The notes beneath the pieces are model-generated. The model did not search any database, was not told the origin of the DNA, and saw only the letters and a list, made by a program, of their open reading frames with translations. 64,000 nucleotides of DNA from Balneola sp. (GTDB taxonomy: Bacteria; Bacteroidota; Rhodothermia; Balneolales; Balneolaceae): positions 239,998-303,997 of the forward strand of contig JAEPPZ010000003.1 in the NCBI GenBank assembly GCA_017640785.1. Direction: 5' to 3'. The translations under genes and the position numbers were made by a program. Below are positions 16,987-25,716 of this stretch, piece by piece; the stretch's first letter is position 1, and each line of letters starts with the position of its first letter.

Positions 16987-17529
16987 ATGAAAATGACAAA
17001 AAAATACATACTACCCGGACTGCTTTTTATTTCTCTTCTGATATCTTCATGCGGTGAGCCTCGCAAGAATCCGAGAGAGCTAAGTGATGAACAATTAAAA
17101 ATTGGCGAAATTATCTGGAACTCTACTTTTACTGACTTGAATGGAAACGAAGTCTCTGTTCAGGATTATAAAGGAAAAGTTGTTTTGATCGATTTCTGGG
17201 AAACCTGGTGTGGACCTTGCCTGCAAGTTTTTCCGGCTATGGATTCATTAAGAAAAGAATACAAAGATGACTTCGTAGTATTGGCCGTAAACTTACAGGA
17301 CAGTGATACTCCTGAAGAAGTTGAAGCTTTTATGAACAACAAAAATTATGACTTCAACTTTGTTCTTGACAAAAATGAAATCGGACCAAAGGTAATCAGT
17401 TTTGGAATCCCGTTTAAGGTCTTTATAGATCCAAATGGATATCTTATTAAAGCAGAAGTGGGTTCTAATGGAACTGAAGGTGATTATTTGAAAGCCAAGA
17501 CCATAATAGAAGACAATAAACAATCATAG
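16987..17529 (+). CDS. TlpA-like thioredoxin-fold lipoprotein
   Basis: A 180-residue lipoprotein disulfide reductase: the lipobox is ISSC (Cys22), followed by a thioredoxin fold with the active site WCGPC (Cys75 and Cys78), VVLIDFWE before it and the cis-Pro region FGIPFKVFIDPNG. Family members reduce or exchange disulfides in the periplasm, for example in cytochrome c maturation. The frame is open to an ATG at 16957, but the residues from that start would put ten extra amino acids before a good signal peptide, so I start at 16987. It is divergent from susC and 15 bp before ahcY. Confidence 0.88.
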   Translation: MKMTKKYILPGLLFISLLISSCGEPRKNPRELSDEQLKIGEIIWNSTFTDLNGNEVSVQDYKGKVVLIDFWETWCGPCLQVFPAMDSLRKEYKDDFVVLAVNLQDSDTPEEVEAFMNNKNYDFNFVLDKNEIGPKVISFGIPFKVFIDPNGYLIKAEVGSNGTEGDYLKAKTIIEDNKQS

Positions 17530-17544
17530 ATTAGACTATACATT

Positions 17545-18852
17545 ATGCCAGAAGTAAAAGAAAAATTAGCATACAAAGTAAAAGACATTTCTCAAGCCAA
17601 ATACGGGCGACAGGAAATTGAACTTGCTGAAGCTGAAATGCCCGGATTAATGGCTTTGAGAGAAGAGTACAGATCTGAGCAGCCTTTAAAAGGCGCTCGA
17701 ATTGCAGGCTGTCTTCACATGACCATTCAGACCGCTGTACTCATTGAAACGCTTGTTGATCTAGGAGCAGATGTAACGTGGTCATCTTGTAATATTTATT
17801 CCACTCAGGACCACGCCGCTGCAGCTATTGCTAAAGCCGGAGTTCCGGTTTACGCTTGGAAAGGAATGACCGAAGAAGAATTTGACTGGTGTATTGAGCA
17901 GACTTTATTCTTTCCTGATGGTCAGCCTCTCAACATGATTCTGGATGACGGTGGAGATCTTACCAACATGGTATTGGACAGATATCCCGAATTAGTAGAT
18001 GGCATTAACGGAATTTCAGAAGAAACCACCACCGGTGTTCTTCGCTTGATCGAAAGAGAGAGAAAAGGAACACTTACACTTCCTGCAATCAATGTTAATG
18101 ACTCTGTTACCAAATCTAAGTTTGATAACAAGTACGGTTGTAAAGAATCAGCTGTGGATGCAATTCGTAGAGCTACCGATGTTATGATGGCAGGAAAAGT
18201 TGCCGTGGTTGCCGGATATGGTGATGTAGGAAAGGGAACTGCTGCTTCTTTAAGAGGAGCCGGTGCCCGCGTTATCGTAACTGAAATTGATCCGATCTGT
18301 GCACTACAAGCTGCAATGGATGGTTTTGAAGTTAAGACCATGGATGAAGCTGCTAAACGTGCTGACATCGTTGTTACGGCAACCGGAAACAAAGACATTG
18401 TTAAAGGTCGTCACTTTGAAAGCATGAAAGACAAAGTGATCGTTGGTAACATTGGTCATTTCGATAATGAAATTGACGTAGCCTGGTTGAAAGCGAATTC
18501 CGAAGAAGAAAACATCAAACCACAGGTTGATATTTTTACTCTGAAATCAGGAAAGCAAGTAGTACTTCTTTCACAAGGAAGATTGATGAATCTTGGTAAT
18601 GCAACCGGACATCCTTCTTTTGTGATGAGTAACAGTTTTACGAATCAGACGCTGGCTCAGATCGCACTTTGGAACAGACCTGAAGAATTTGAGCCTGGTG
18701 TTCACGTACTGCCTAAATCTTTAGATGAAAAAGTAGCGCGACTGCATCTTTCTAAAATTGGCGTTGAGCTGGAAACACTTACTGAAGAACAAGCTGAATA
18801 TATTGGTGTTCCGATTACTGGACCTTACAAGTCTGATCAGTACAGATATTGA
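17545..18852 (+). CDS. ahcY: Adenosylhomocysteinase
   Basis: Hydrolyses S-adenosylhomocysteine to adenosine and homocysteine, recycling the methyl cycle product; cytosolic, NAD-dependent. 435 residues. Seen are [20 protein letters not shown] near the N-terminus, [16 protein letters not shown], the NAD-binding segment [20 protein letters not shown] near residue 220, [17 protein letters not shown], and the C-terminal [10 protein letters not shown] that closes the active site. It lacks the roughly 40-residue insert seen in some bacterial forms. A strong terminator follows. No SAH riboswitch is recognisable upstream, and the gene may be read from the TlpA-like gene's promoter. Confidence 0.96.
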   Translation: MPEVKEKLAYKVKDISQAKYGRQEIELAEAEMPGLMALREEYRSEQPLKGARIAGCLHMTIQTAVLIETLVDLGADVTWSSCNIYSTQDHAAAAIAKAGVPVYAWKGMTEEEFDWCIEQTLFFPDGQPLNMILDDGGDLTNMVLDRYPELVDGINGISEETTTGVLRLIERERKGTLTLPAINVNDSVTKSKFDNKYGCKESAVDAIRRATDVMMAGKVAVVAGYGDVGKGTAASLRGAGARVIVTEIDPICALQAAMDGFEVKTMDEAAKRADIVVTATGNKDIVKGRHFESMKDKVIVGNIGHFDNEIDVAWLKANSEEENIKPQVDIFTLKSGKQVVLLSQGRLMNLGNATGHPSFVMSNSFTNQTLAQIALWNRPEEFEPGVHVLPKSLDEKVARLHLSKIGVELETLTEEQAEYIGVPITGPYKSDQYRY

Positions 18853-18886
18853 TAGCTTAAAGAACAAATTTCAGGCATCAAATTTC

Positions 18887-18920
18887 AAAGCCTTTCTGTG
18901 TTTCACAGAAAGGCTTTTTT
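18887..18920 (+). terminator. Intrinsic terminator after ahcY
   Basis: A perfect 14-bp stem, 18887-18900 with 18904-18917 (AAAGCCTTTCTGTG and CACAGAAAGGCTTT), a 3-nt loop and a T-run to 18920. It lies between the convergent ahcY and sulfotransferase genes and its A/T flanks should let it serve both. Confidence 0.92.
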
Positions 18921-18931
18921 ATGCTCCGTAA

Positions 18932-19867
18932 TTACTTAACCAGTTTTCTTTTTACTTTTGACGCTATTGGATGCGCCACATCTATAAGAGAAGATTTTAT
19001 TTTTCTGGTGAGAGGAACTTCATAATTAGTTATTTCATAACCAACTTTTTTTATCTCAGCTTCTGCTACACTTTCAACTTCTGCGATATCCGCAATTTTC
19101 ATATTCTTTTTCCATGAATATGCTCTGGATTTCTGAATAGGTTTTCCGATTAGTTCGTGCATGGTCTTGAAATTTTGATCAACTCCTTTTCCTCTCTTTT
19201 CATATTTTTCAACTAAATTTTCTTCGCACTCAATCCCCAACCAATCAAATAATTTATCCAACTCTTTAGTAGGGTTTATAAGCAAGGACTCATATTTCAT
19301 TTCATAATAGTTTATATCTAATTTTCGTCCTTCTAAACCCTTACTTACTTGTTTTTTCCAGATCTTTGCTGCTCCTTTGATCGTAGGTGACCAACCTGCA
19401 CTTTTAATACTTTTAGAAACATCTCTTGGGTCCCTGATTAAATGAATGATTCTGGCATTTGGGAATAGTTCTGAAATCAATGGTATATATGAAGTATAAA
19501 GCGGAGTTTTATCACCCCAATAAACTGCATTATTATTTCTAGCTGTTGCTTCAAATAATTTATGTAAGGCTCCGGTATAATTGGTTGGGGCCACCTCTTC
19601 GAGTTTTTCTTTTAACTGATCTTCATTCATCTCAAATATGTCGATTGCAGTATCTTTCGAAGTTCTTTTAAATGATTTAAGATCAGAAATAAATCTTTCT
19701 CTGTATTCTGCAGTACTAAAATCTCCATAATCTTTTCTTTGTTTATACAAATATGGAATAAAAGCAGATTCTTTCAGTACAAAAATATCCTCACATTGAT
19801 TTATTAATTCGCGAAGTAATGTTGTACCCGACCTTCCACATCCTATTATAAATATCGGAGGCTTCAT
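18932..19867 (-). CDS. Sulfotransferase family protein
   Basis: A 311-residue PAPS-dependent sulfotransferase-fold protein. The 5'-phosphosulfate loop IFIIGCGRSGTTLLREL is at residues 5-21, and the 3'-phosphate site RIIHLIRDPRDVSKSIKSAG follows in the middle. A basic C-terminus ends the protein. Bacterial members of this type (Sulfotransfer_1/3) sulfate carbohydrates, lipids or small molecules; the acceptor here is unknown. It stands alone, convergent with ahcY and before tRNA-Arg. A link to the uronate epimerase-like lipoprotein 8 kb away (sulfated polysaccharide) is only a thought. Confidence 0.85.
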   Translation of the reverse strand: MKPPIFIIGCGRSGTTLLRELINQCEDIFVLKESAFIPYLYKQRKDYGDFSTAEYRERFISDLKSFKRTSKDTAIDIFEMNEDQLKEKLEEVAPTNYTGALHKLFEATARNNNAVYWGDKTPLYTSYIPLISELFPNARIIHLIRDPRDVSKSIKSAGWSPTIKGAAKIWKKQVSKGLEGRKLDINYYEMKYESLLINPTKELDKLFDWLGIECEENLVEKYEKRGKGVDQNFKTMHELIGKPIQKSRAYSWKKNMKIADIAEVESVAEAEIKKVGYEITNYEVPLTRKIKSSLIDVAHPIASKVKRKLVK

Positions 19868-20033
19868 AAAGTACTCTAATCTATTTATGGTTTATAAAAG
19901 CTTAAAATCTCAACTTTCAATTAATTTATTAAAAATACGTATAATTTAATTTATGAGGAAAAACTCAACTTTTATTATGCCATACAATTAATTATTTCTT
20001 ATCTTTAAGGCTCTCAACTAATTTTATTGAAAT

Positions 20034-20107
20034 GCACCCGTAGCTCAACTGGATAGAGTACTTGACTACGAATCAAGCGGTTACAGGTTCGACTCCTGTC
20101 GGGTGTA
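20034..20107 (+). tRNA. tRNA-Arg (anticodon ACG)
   Basis: A 74-nt cloverleaf: acceptor GCACCCG with CGGGTGT, anticodon stem CTTGA/TCAAG around the loop CTACGAA (anticodon ACG), and T-arm ACAGG-TTCGACT-CCTGT. The first acceptor pair is G-U, and CCA is not encoded. ACG would be read as inosine-CG, decoding CGN codons. A TATCTTTA box some 27 bp upstream could be part of a Bacteroidota-type promoter. Confidence 0.95.
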
Positions 20108-20116
20108 CACCTAAAT

Positions 20117-20157
20117 AAGCCCAAAACGCGTCTTCACAGCGCTGAGGGCTTTTTTTA
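20117..20157 (+). terminator. Probable terminator after tRNA-Arg
   Basis: AGCCC (20118-20122) pairs with GGGCT (20046-type position 20146-20150), enclosing a GC-containing loop, followed by a run of seven to eight T. It ends ten bases after the tRNA. The long loop makes the fold less certain than the T-run. Confidence 0.6.
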
Positions 20158-20163
20158 TTATAA

Positions 20164-20877
20164 TTAAATTGCTCTGCTTGTCTTCTTAACCATCCTAAAC
20201 ACTCCCCAAACCATCAGCGACCAAACAATGATGATCGCTTCCAGAACCAGAATATAGACCGGCCATTCAGGAAGCAAGCTGAAGAAAGTAGTTCCGGGTG
20301 GCTTACCCATCACATACAGATAATTGCTGTCCAGAATCAGGTTTAAAAAATAGATCACACCCGCTACCACATTTAAAGCTATAAATGATCTCCCCACATC
20401 TTTCAGTTCCAGATCCCATCCCCAGACGATAGCCGGATACAATCCCAGCAAAACCAATATCAGGTGAACCATCCAATACCGAATGGCATCATAATGAAAT
20501 AATGAGAACTCCACGGAAGGAGTAAAATTGGCTTGTGAAACTCCCAATATGATCCAGAAAAAGATCGCAGCCCAAACGGTTCTGTTTTTGGTTGCATACA
20601 CCCAGATCATGATCATTGGAAGGAAATTACACATGTGCAGAGGAATATCTTTGGTAACATCAAAAACACCTGTGTAGTGATTCAGAGGAATCTTAGCCAA
20701 TTGCAGAACGGTAAGAAACAGAGCGAGAACAAGCAGTATCCTTTGCTGAATTGATTCAGGTTTTTGTTTCAGAAAGCGAATAAACCATACAAAGAAAACT
20801 ACGAATCCAACCAACAAGAACAGGTGCTCAGCTGAATATGAAGAAAATAAATATGTGGTTTCGAAAAATGAATTCAA
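20164..20877 (-). CDS. TIGR02206-family membrane protein (YwaF type)
   Basis: A 237-residue integral membrane protein with about six or seven helices. Its landmarks are LPLH-like DIPLHMCNFLPMIMIWVYAT, HYDAIRYWMVHLILVLLGLY, and LNVVAGVIYFLNLILDSNYL followed by GKPPGTTFFSLLPEWPVYI. This pattern matches the TIGR02206/YwaF family, whose function is not known. It has conserved charged residues within the helices, which suggests a transporter or enzyme rather than a structural role. It stands alone, converging on the tRNA. Confidence 0.85.
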   Translation of the reverse strand: MNSFFETTYLFSSYSAEHLFLLVGFVVFFVWFIRFLKQKPESIQQRILLVLALFLTVLQLAKIPLNHYTGVFDVTKDIPLHMCNFLPMIMIWVYATKNRTVWAAIFFWIILGVSQANFTPSVEFSLFHYDAIRYWMVHLILVLLGLYPAIVWGWDLELKDVGRSFIALNVVAGVIYFLNLILDSNYLYVMGKPPGTTFFSLLPEWPVYILVLEAIIIVWSLMVWGVFRMVKKTSRAI

Positions 20878-21137
20878 TTTGATCTGATGTTATATCAACT
20901 CCGGTTATTGCATTTATTCAATTATTAAAATCTTTCACCTTTATCAATTTTAAAATAACAGAAAAAGTGAATCCCACGAAATATTCAATGATCAAAAAAA
21001 TATTTTTTGTCGGGCTTTAAAACTAGTTGAAATGATCAAAATTCTTCGTACCATTATTTAATGATCAGAATTAAAACAGTCTGATCATGGGTTACGATTT
21101 CGCCAAAACAGGCGGGAGAACATAACCAAAACATCCA
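20878..21137. other. Intergenic region with repeated AATGATCA sites
   Basis: A 260-bp gap between divergent genes. It holds three copies of AATGATCA at 20987, 21031 and 21060, and a further TGATCA at 21082. Their palindromic core suggests protein-binding sites upstream of the small basic gene, but the spacings (44, 29 and about 22 bp) are not helical-turn regular. Nothing else is recognisable. A short frame at 21087-21131 was judged too short to call. Confidence 0.35.
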
Positions 21138-21257
21138 ATGGATAAAGCAATGGCTAATAAATTTAAACAGCCTGCTGTCAACCAAACTAAATCTTCAGCT
21201 AAGAATGCAGCTCCTGCGAAGAAAGTTGGTCAAGCAAAGAAAAGTGGTCGTAAATAA
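21138..21257 (+). CDS. Small basic lysine/alanine-rich protein
   Basis: A 39-residue frame with eleven lysines or arginines, ending in PAKKVGQAKKSGRK. A second ATG at 21150 is an alternative start. A purine-rich GGCGGGAG lies 20 bases upstream, too far for an ideal ribosome site to the first ATG. The frame is followed at once by a clear terminator, and this is the main reason to think it is a transcribed gene. The composition resembles histone H1-like or ribosome-associated tails; binding to nucleic acid is plausible but unproved. No family is recognised. Confidence 0.5.
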   Translation: MDKAMANKFKQPAVNQTKSSAKNAAPAKKVGQAKKSGRK

Positions 21258-21277
21258 TTTAGACTAAATTTTTTACA

Positions 21278-21313
21278 CAAAGCCGGTTCGTAAATAAGAA
21301 TCGGCTTTTTTTT
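21278..21313 (+). terminator. Intrinsic terminator after the small basic gene
   Basis: AGCCGGTTC (21281-21289) pairs with GAATCGGCT (21298-21306), one pair being G-U, with an 8-nt loop and a T-run to 21313. It lies 20 bp after the small gene and before the PaiB-like gene. Confidence 0.88.
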
Positions 21314-21371
21314 GCTCTGAATACATATAGGTAGAAAAATAAATTAAGTAGTATCTTCGCTGAAAAACCAT

Positions 21372-21995
21372 ATGTATACGCCCTCTTCCTTTAAAGAAGA
21401 AAATCCGGATGTACTTTTTGACCTGATCGAAGATCATAATTTTGGAATTATCTTCAGTCAACATAAAGATCAGCCTGAAGCTACTCATCTCCCCTTTTTA
21501 GTACACAGAAAAAAAGGCGAACAAGGAACGTTAATCGCTCATTTTGCGAAGGCAAACAAGCACTGGAAAAAGTTAGATGAGACAAAAGAAGTACTAGTGG
21601 TTTTTCAAGGTCCACACAGCTATATCTCGCCCGCCTGGTATGTAAACCGAGCTGAAGTACCTACCTGGAATTACGCAACTGTTCATGTGTTCGGTAAACC
21701 TAAGATCATCGATGATCCGGCTGAGCTAAACAAAATGGTTAAAGAGCTCACCCATTTTCATGAAGATCAGGAAAACACGGACTGGAAACTTAATGAAGTG
21801 CCCGAAAAGGAATACAATACTGACTTAAAAGCGATTGTAGGATTGGAAATTGAGATCTCAAAAATGGAAGGAAAATTCAAATTTAATCAGAACAAGTCTG
21901 ATAAGGACCAGAAAAGTGTAATTTCTAAGATGGACGATTTAGGAAGGGATGATATAAGCGCAATTATGAAACGAAACCTCGATTCACCTAAATAG
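21372..21995 (+). CDS. PaiB-like FMN-binding protein
   Basis: A 207-residue member of the PaiB / FMN-binding split-barrel family. Seen are MYTPSSFKEENPDVLFDLIE at the start, ATHLPFLVHR, VLVVFQGPHSYISPAWY and PTWNYATVHVFG, which are the standard conserved blocks. Bacillus PaiB was described as a negative regulator of sporulation and protease genes, but the fold is an FMN-binding barrel and many members are probably flavoenzymes or haem-degrading proteins. No PaiA partner is nearby. Its last 8 bases overlap the convergent histidine kinase gene. Confidence 0.9.
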   Translation: MYTPSSFKEENPDVLFDLIEDHNFGIIFSQHKDQPEATHLPFLVHRKKGEQGTLIAHFAKANKHWKKLDETKEVLVVFQGPHSYISPAWYVNRAEVPTWNYATVHVFGKPKIIDDPAELNKMVKELTHFHEDQENTDWKLNEVPEKEYNTDLKAIVGLEIEISKMEGKFKFNQNKSDKDQKSVISKMDDLGRDDISAIMKRNLDSPK

Positions 21996-23817
21996 CTTTA
22001 TTTATTTCGGAAAGCTTTCTTCTGAGTTCAACCGGATTAAAAGGCTTGGTAACGAAATCATTCATTCCCACCGAATACACTTTTTCTTTTACTTCGTTAA
22101 GTGCCGCTGCCGTTAATGCTATTATAGGGACATTCTTTTTCGTTGTATCCTCCAGATTGCGAATAGCAGTTGCAGCTTCATAGCCATCCATTTCAGGCAT
22201 TTCCAGATCCATAAGTATCAAGTCGACCTCATTACTTTTCAATGCTTCTATAGCTTCAATTCCATTGGAAACAATGGTAGCATCAACTTTCCATTTTCTC
22301 AGAAAACTTTGCATTACCTTTTGGTTCACAAGGTTATCTTCTGCGACTATTACCTTTAGCCCTTCTATGTGTTCTTCCTGAATTTCCACTCTACCTGCGT
22401 CTGTATTTTCTTTGTTTTCGGGTTTTCCAAATGTAAGAAGAACAGTAAACTCGCTGCCTTTATCCAATGTGCTTTTGGCAGAAATCGAACCATTCTGTAG
22501 TTCAACTAACTTTTTACTGATGCTTAATCCTAAACCGGTGCCGCCATATAACCTTTTTGTTTTTTTATCAGCTTGCACAAAACTTTCAAATATTGAGTCC
22601 AATCTGGACTCCTCAATCCCAATTCCGGTATCTGAAACCTTAAACTCAACATCTACTTTTTTATTTTTTTCTGCAACACATTGTACAAAAATTTTCACAT
22701 AACCTTCATCGGTAAATTTCAGAGCATTGCTTACTAAATTATTAAGGATCTGTATTAGTTTAGCGGGGTCTCCTGTTAAATACTTCGGGAGGTTTTCACC
22801 TATCTCTGTTATTAATTCAACTTTCTTATTTACTGCGGTAGTTTTAAACGATTCTGATACCGTACTTACCAATTCTTTTAGTTCAAAATCAGTTTGCTCA
22901 AATTCAATTTTCCCGGCATCTATTTTTGAAAAATCAAGAATATCATCAATTAAGCTCAGAAGTGTTTTGGCAGAGAAGTCTACGATATTAATTGACTCAA
23001 GCTGATCTTTTCTGGGATTATCCTCTTTCAAAAAATTTGTCATTCCCAGAATTGCATTCATTGGGGTTCTGATTTCATGACTCATGGTAGCCAGAAAATC
23101 AGATTTAGCTGAGGAGCTTTTCTTTAACTGCTCACTGGTGGATTCCAGTTTTTCGATGTATTCCTCAAGCTCATCCTGTTTAAGGCTTAATTGCCTGTTC
23201 AGTTCTTTCTCTTTCTCTAAAAATTCTCTGGTAATTTGTTCTGCTCTTTCCTTCGATTCTGAAAAGGTATTAAATATGATCCATGTGGTTATAAATGCCG
23301 CAGCTATTACTCCCCATCTTACATAATCAATTGTTTCCGGGCTGAGAGACACTCTGTCTATAGCTATAAAGTCTATAATGAAGTACGAAATCACAGATAT
23401 AAATATGGAAACATTTCTGATCCGGTTCTGTTCGTATTCAAAAAGAAGAATAGATAAACCCATTGCAGGGATCAGGAAATACTGTATCTCTGCTTTCCCG
23501 TCAAAAATTGAGCTGAGAATGATTATTGCAATATCTACATAAAGTATGAGCAGAAATTTAGCAATTGTTTCAAATCCTTGTCTCGAAAGAACCGGAATTA
23601 AACACAACGCAATGATCTCTGATATAAAGAACCACGACACTGACATGGATTTATCAATCGCAAAGATCAGAAAGAAAAGAGCGCAAATAAGTGCGATAGA
23701 ATAAGAAACTACATCAAGTACGGGCAATCTGAATAACCTGCCACTATCGTTCAGATCATCTTTTAAATTACCTGATTGATCAGCAGTTATACCTGTAAGT
23801 GAAAAGTTATTTGCCAT
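21988..23817 (-). CDS. Hybrid histidine kinase with membrane sensor and receiver
   Basis: A 609-residue inner-membrane sensor. About six hydrophobic helices (residues 32-185) with only short loops form the sensor, followed by a coiled coil (185-235). The kinase core has HisKA His247 in FLATMSHEIRTPMNAILG, the N box around Asn360, DTGIG at 396-400 and GTGLGL at 427-432. A C-terminal receiver carries phospho-acceptor Asp537 (ILMDLEMPEMDG) and Lys591. It has no output domain, so a separate Hpt protein or response regulator must take the phosphate. It converges on the PaiB-like gene with an 8-bp overlap; the signal sensed is unknown. Confidence 0.93.
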   Translation of the reverse strand: MANNFSLTGITADQSGNLKDDLNDSGRLFRLPVLDVVSYSIALICALFFLIFAIDKSMSVSWFFISEIIALCLIPVLSRQGFETIAKFLLILYVDIAIIILSSIFDGKAEIQYFLIPAMGLSILLFEYEQNRIRNVSIFISVISYFIIDFIAIDRVSLSPETIDYVRWGVIAAAFITTWIIFNTFSESKERAEQITREFLEKEKELNRQLSLKQDELEEYIEKLESTSEQLKKSSSAKSDFLATMSHEIRTPMNAILGMTNFLKEDNPRKDQLESINIVDFSAKTLLSLIDDILDFSKIDAGKIEFEQTDFELKELVSTVSESFKTTAVNKKVELITEIGENLPKYLTGDPAKLIQILNNLVSNALKFTDEGYVKIFVQCVAEKNKKVDVEFKVSDTGIGIEESRLDSIFESFVQADKKTKRLYGGTGLGLSISKKLVELQNGSISAKSTLDKGSEFTVLLTFGKPENKENTDAGRVEIQEEHIEGLKVIVAEDNLVNQKVMQSFLRKWKVDATIVSNGIEAIEALKSNEVDLILMDLEMPEMDGYEAATAIRNLEDTTKKNVPIIALTAAALNEVKEKVYSVGMNDFVTKPFNPVELRRKLSEINKAI

Positions 23818-23859
23818 ACTTGAAATATTAAACTAAGTACGACAATTATTCTCTATTGG

Positions 23860-24288
23860 TCAAGACGTTTGCAACTTTGATTTGTAAGCCATGGCATAAA
23901 TTTTCATTTGCTTAACCATGGACGCCAATCCGTTAGCTCTTGTGGGCGATAGATGTTGTTGCATACCGATCTTAGAAATGAACTCCGGACTTGTATTTAG
24001 TATAGCTTCAGGTGTTTGACCAGAGTATAATCTCACCACTAAAGAAACCAGACCTTTTGTTATTGCAGCATCGCTGTCTGCTTTAAAAATGAGTTTATTG
24101 CCATCCAGATCAACAGTTAGCCAAACTTGGCTTTGACAGCCTTTAACTAAATTATCATCAACGCGACATTCTTCAGGCAATTCTTCCAACTTTTCGCCGT
24201 GTTTGATGATATATTTATATCGCTCGGTCCAGTCTTCAAATAAACTAAACTCTTTAACTATTCTTTCCTGTACTTCTTGTATATCCAT
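23860..24288 (-). CDS. sufE: SufE-family sulfur acceptor protein
   Basis: A 142-residue protein that accepts persulfide sulfur from the cysteine desulfurase SufS for iron-sulfur cluster assembly. The sulfur-accepting Cys51 is in LVKGCQSQVWL, and the C-terminal half carries SPTRANGLASMVKQMK typical of the family. Length is normal. The rest of the suf operon is not in the window. It lies between the histidine kinase and the PAS protein on the same strand with gaps of about 42 and 52 bp, so co-transcription is possible. Confidence 0.93.
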   Translation of the reverse strand: MDIQEVQERIVKEFSLFEDWTERYKYIIKHGEKLEELPEECRVDDNLVKGCQSQVWLTVDLDGNKLIFKADSDAAITKGLVSLVVRLYSGQTPEAILNTSPEFISKIGMQQHLSPTRANGLASMVKQMKIYAMAYKSKLQTS

Positions 24289-24340
24289 ACCTAAAGGTAA
24301 TGAAAGGAGAGCATTAAATTAACCCTCAGAGCTTTATTTC

Positions 24341-25600
24341 TTAGTCTATTCCTAATTCTAAAAGAGCTACAGATTTTACTGCTTCCACTTTGTTTTCTTT
24401 CTCGTTTACGATAGGCTTAAATGATTGTATCATGGCAATAGTGCCGTCATTTTTCCCGACATACTCACATTTTTCGGAACAACGCTTTCCTCCAAAAGCT
24501 TTGGTCAGACTCTCTCTTATTACATCCGCTGTCTTTTTTGATACTACAGATTCGATTCCCTGATCCAACAAAGTTGCTTGTGAAAGGCCTGTAATATCTT
24601 GGTAGGATTCTGATACATAGCTACAGTAGATCTCTCCATTTTCATCTTTCTTAAACTTCATAACAAACTCGTCATGGTTTTTAAGCAAGTCTTCAATATT
24701 CTCACTTTTTCTCTTTAGTGTTTCGATAACACGGTTTCTCAAAGAGACATTATCAAAGTGAATCCTGATAATTGTATGATCACTACTTACGAATGATTTT
24801 ACATCAGCTTCCAACATCAATTTTTGATCGTCATCACTTTTAAATTCCCAGGTGTAGTTGTCTTCAGAAATTGCTGAAGCATCAAAATCCTGAAAAAGCT
24901 CCTTAACTTCGGCATTGTCTTTTTCAGCTACTAAATCCCAGATCTTGATCTCTTTAAGATCATCCACATCCTGCTTTATAGTTTCCCGAAAAGATTTATT
25001 GCTTGATAGGATGTTACCTTGTGCATCAAGATCAACAAAAGTTCTTTTAGAGTTTTCTTCCAGCTCTTCAAAATCTACCGTAGCATCAAAAAGCACCTTG
25101 CTGGTTTCCTGTCTTTCCGTAATATCTCTCTGATAAGAAACCCAGTGCGTTATCTCGCCTTCTGAATTTGTAAGAGGGTGTATGTCCCACTGATTAATAA
25201 ACTCTGAACCGTCCTTTCTGTAATTTACAGTATGTCCAAAAAATGCTTGCCCATCTATCAACCTTTTTTTCAAACGATCTAAAACATGTCTGTCTGTTTT
25301 TTCTCCCTGTAGAATTCTTGGCGTTTTCCCAATCACTTCTTCTCTGGAATAACCCGTCATTTCCGTGAATCCATCGTTCACATAAACAATGCGCGGCCCG
25401 GGTTCTTCCAAGCTCAATTCTGTTATTAAGATGGAATCGTAATCGTGCTTGGTTGCATTCTCCAGAAGCGATAGATGAGACTTGGTCCTGTCATATTTTT
25501 TCAGGATCTCAGAAAACAAACTCTCCAATTCTGATTCGGATGCTTTGTCTTTACTGCACGATTTTATTATTTCAAGAATTTCAGATTCTCTTATACTCAT
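24341..25600 (-). CDS. Multi-PAS protein, LOV-like domain without the reactive cysteine
   Basis: A 419-residue soluble protein with three PAS-like domains, about residues 50-165, 185-290 and 300-415. The first resembles a LOV domain (GYSREEVIGKTPRILQG, then FGHTVNYRKDGSEFINQW and HWVSYQRDITERQ), but where LOV proteins have GRNCRFLQ it reads GKTPRILQ, so the flavin-adduct cysteine is Pro94. Light sensing through a cysteinyl adduct is therefore unlikely. There is no kinase, cyclase, HTH or phosphodiesterase domain. A signalling adaptor, perhaps for the nearby histidine kinase, is an inference. Confidence 0.85.
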   Translation of the reverse strand: MSIRESEILEIIKSCSKDKASESELESLFSEILKKYDRTKSHLSLLENATKHDYDSILITELSLEEPGPRIVYVNDGFTEMTGYSREEVIGKTPRILQGEKTDRHVLDRLKKRLIDGQAFFGHTVNYRKDGSEFINQWDIHPLTNSEGEITHWVSYQRDITERQETSKVLFDATVDFEELEENSKRTFVDLDAQGNILSSNKSFRETIKQDVDDLKEIKIWDLVAEKDNAEVKELFQDFDASAISEDNYTWEFKSDDDQKLMLEADVKSFVSSDHTIIRIHFDNVSLRNRVIETLKRKSENIEDLLKNHDEFVMKFKKDENGEIYCSYVSESYQDITGLSQATLLDQGIESVVSKKTADVIRESLTKAFGGKRCSEKCEYVGKNDGTIAMIQSFKPIVNEKENKVEAVKSVALLELGID

Positions 25601-25716
25601 TGCGATAGTGTTTATAGAGGGTACATTTAGGTTTATAACTATTCAATAGTTTAAACCATTCCATTAAGGCCCAGAAATTTTTTACTTTATACTACCTTGA
25701 TAGTATATTTAATTCT

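Noticed and set aside
17530-17544. SAH riboswitch in front of ahcY
   Set aside because: The gap is only 15 bp, and no riboswitch-like sequence is seen in the TlpA 5' region.
20034-20160. tRNA-Arg as an integration site for a mobile island
   Set aside because: No integrase gene or partial tRNA copy is visible in the window.
21087-21131. Fourteen-residue frame before the small basic gene
   Set aside because: Too short and without conservation evidence; treated as upstream sequence.
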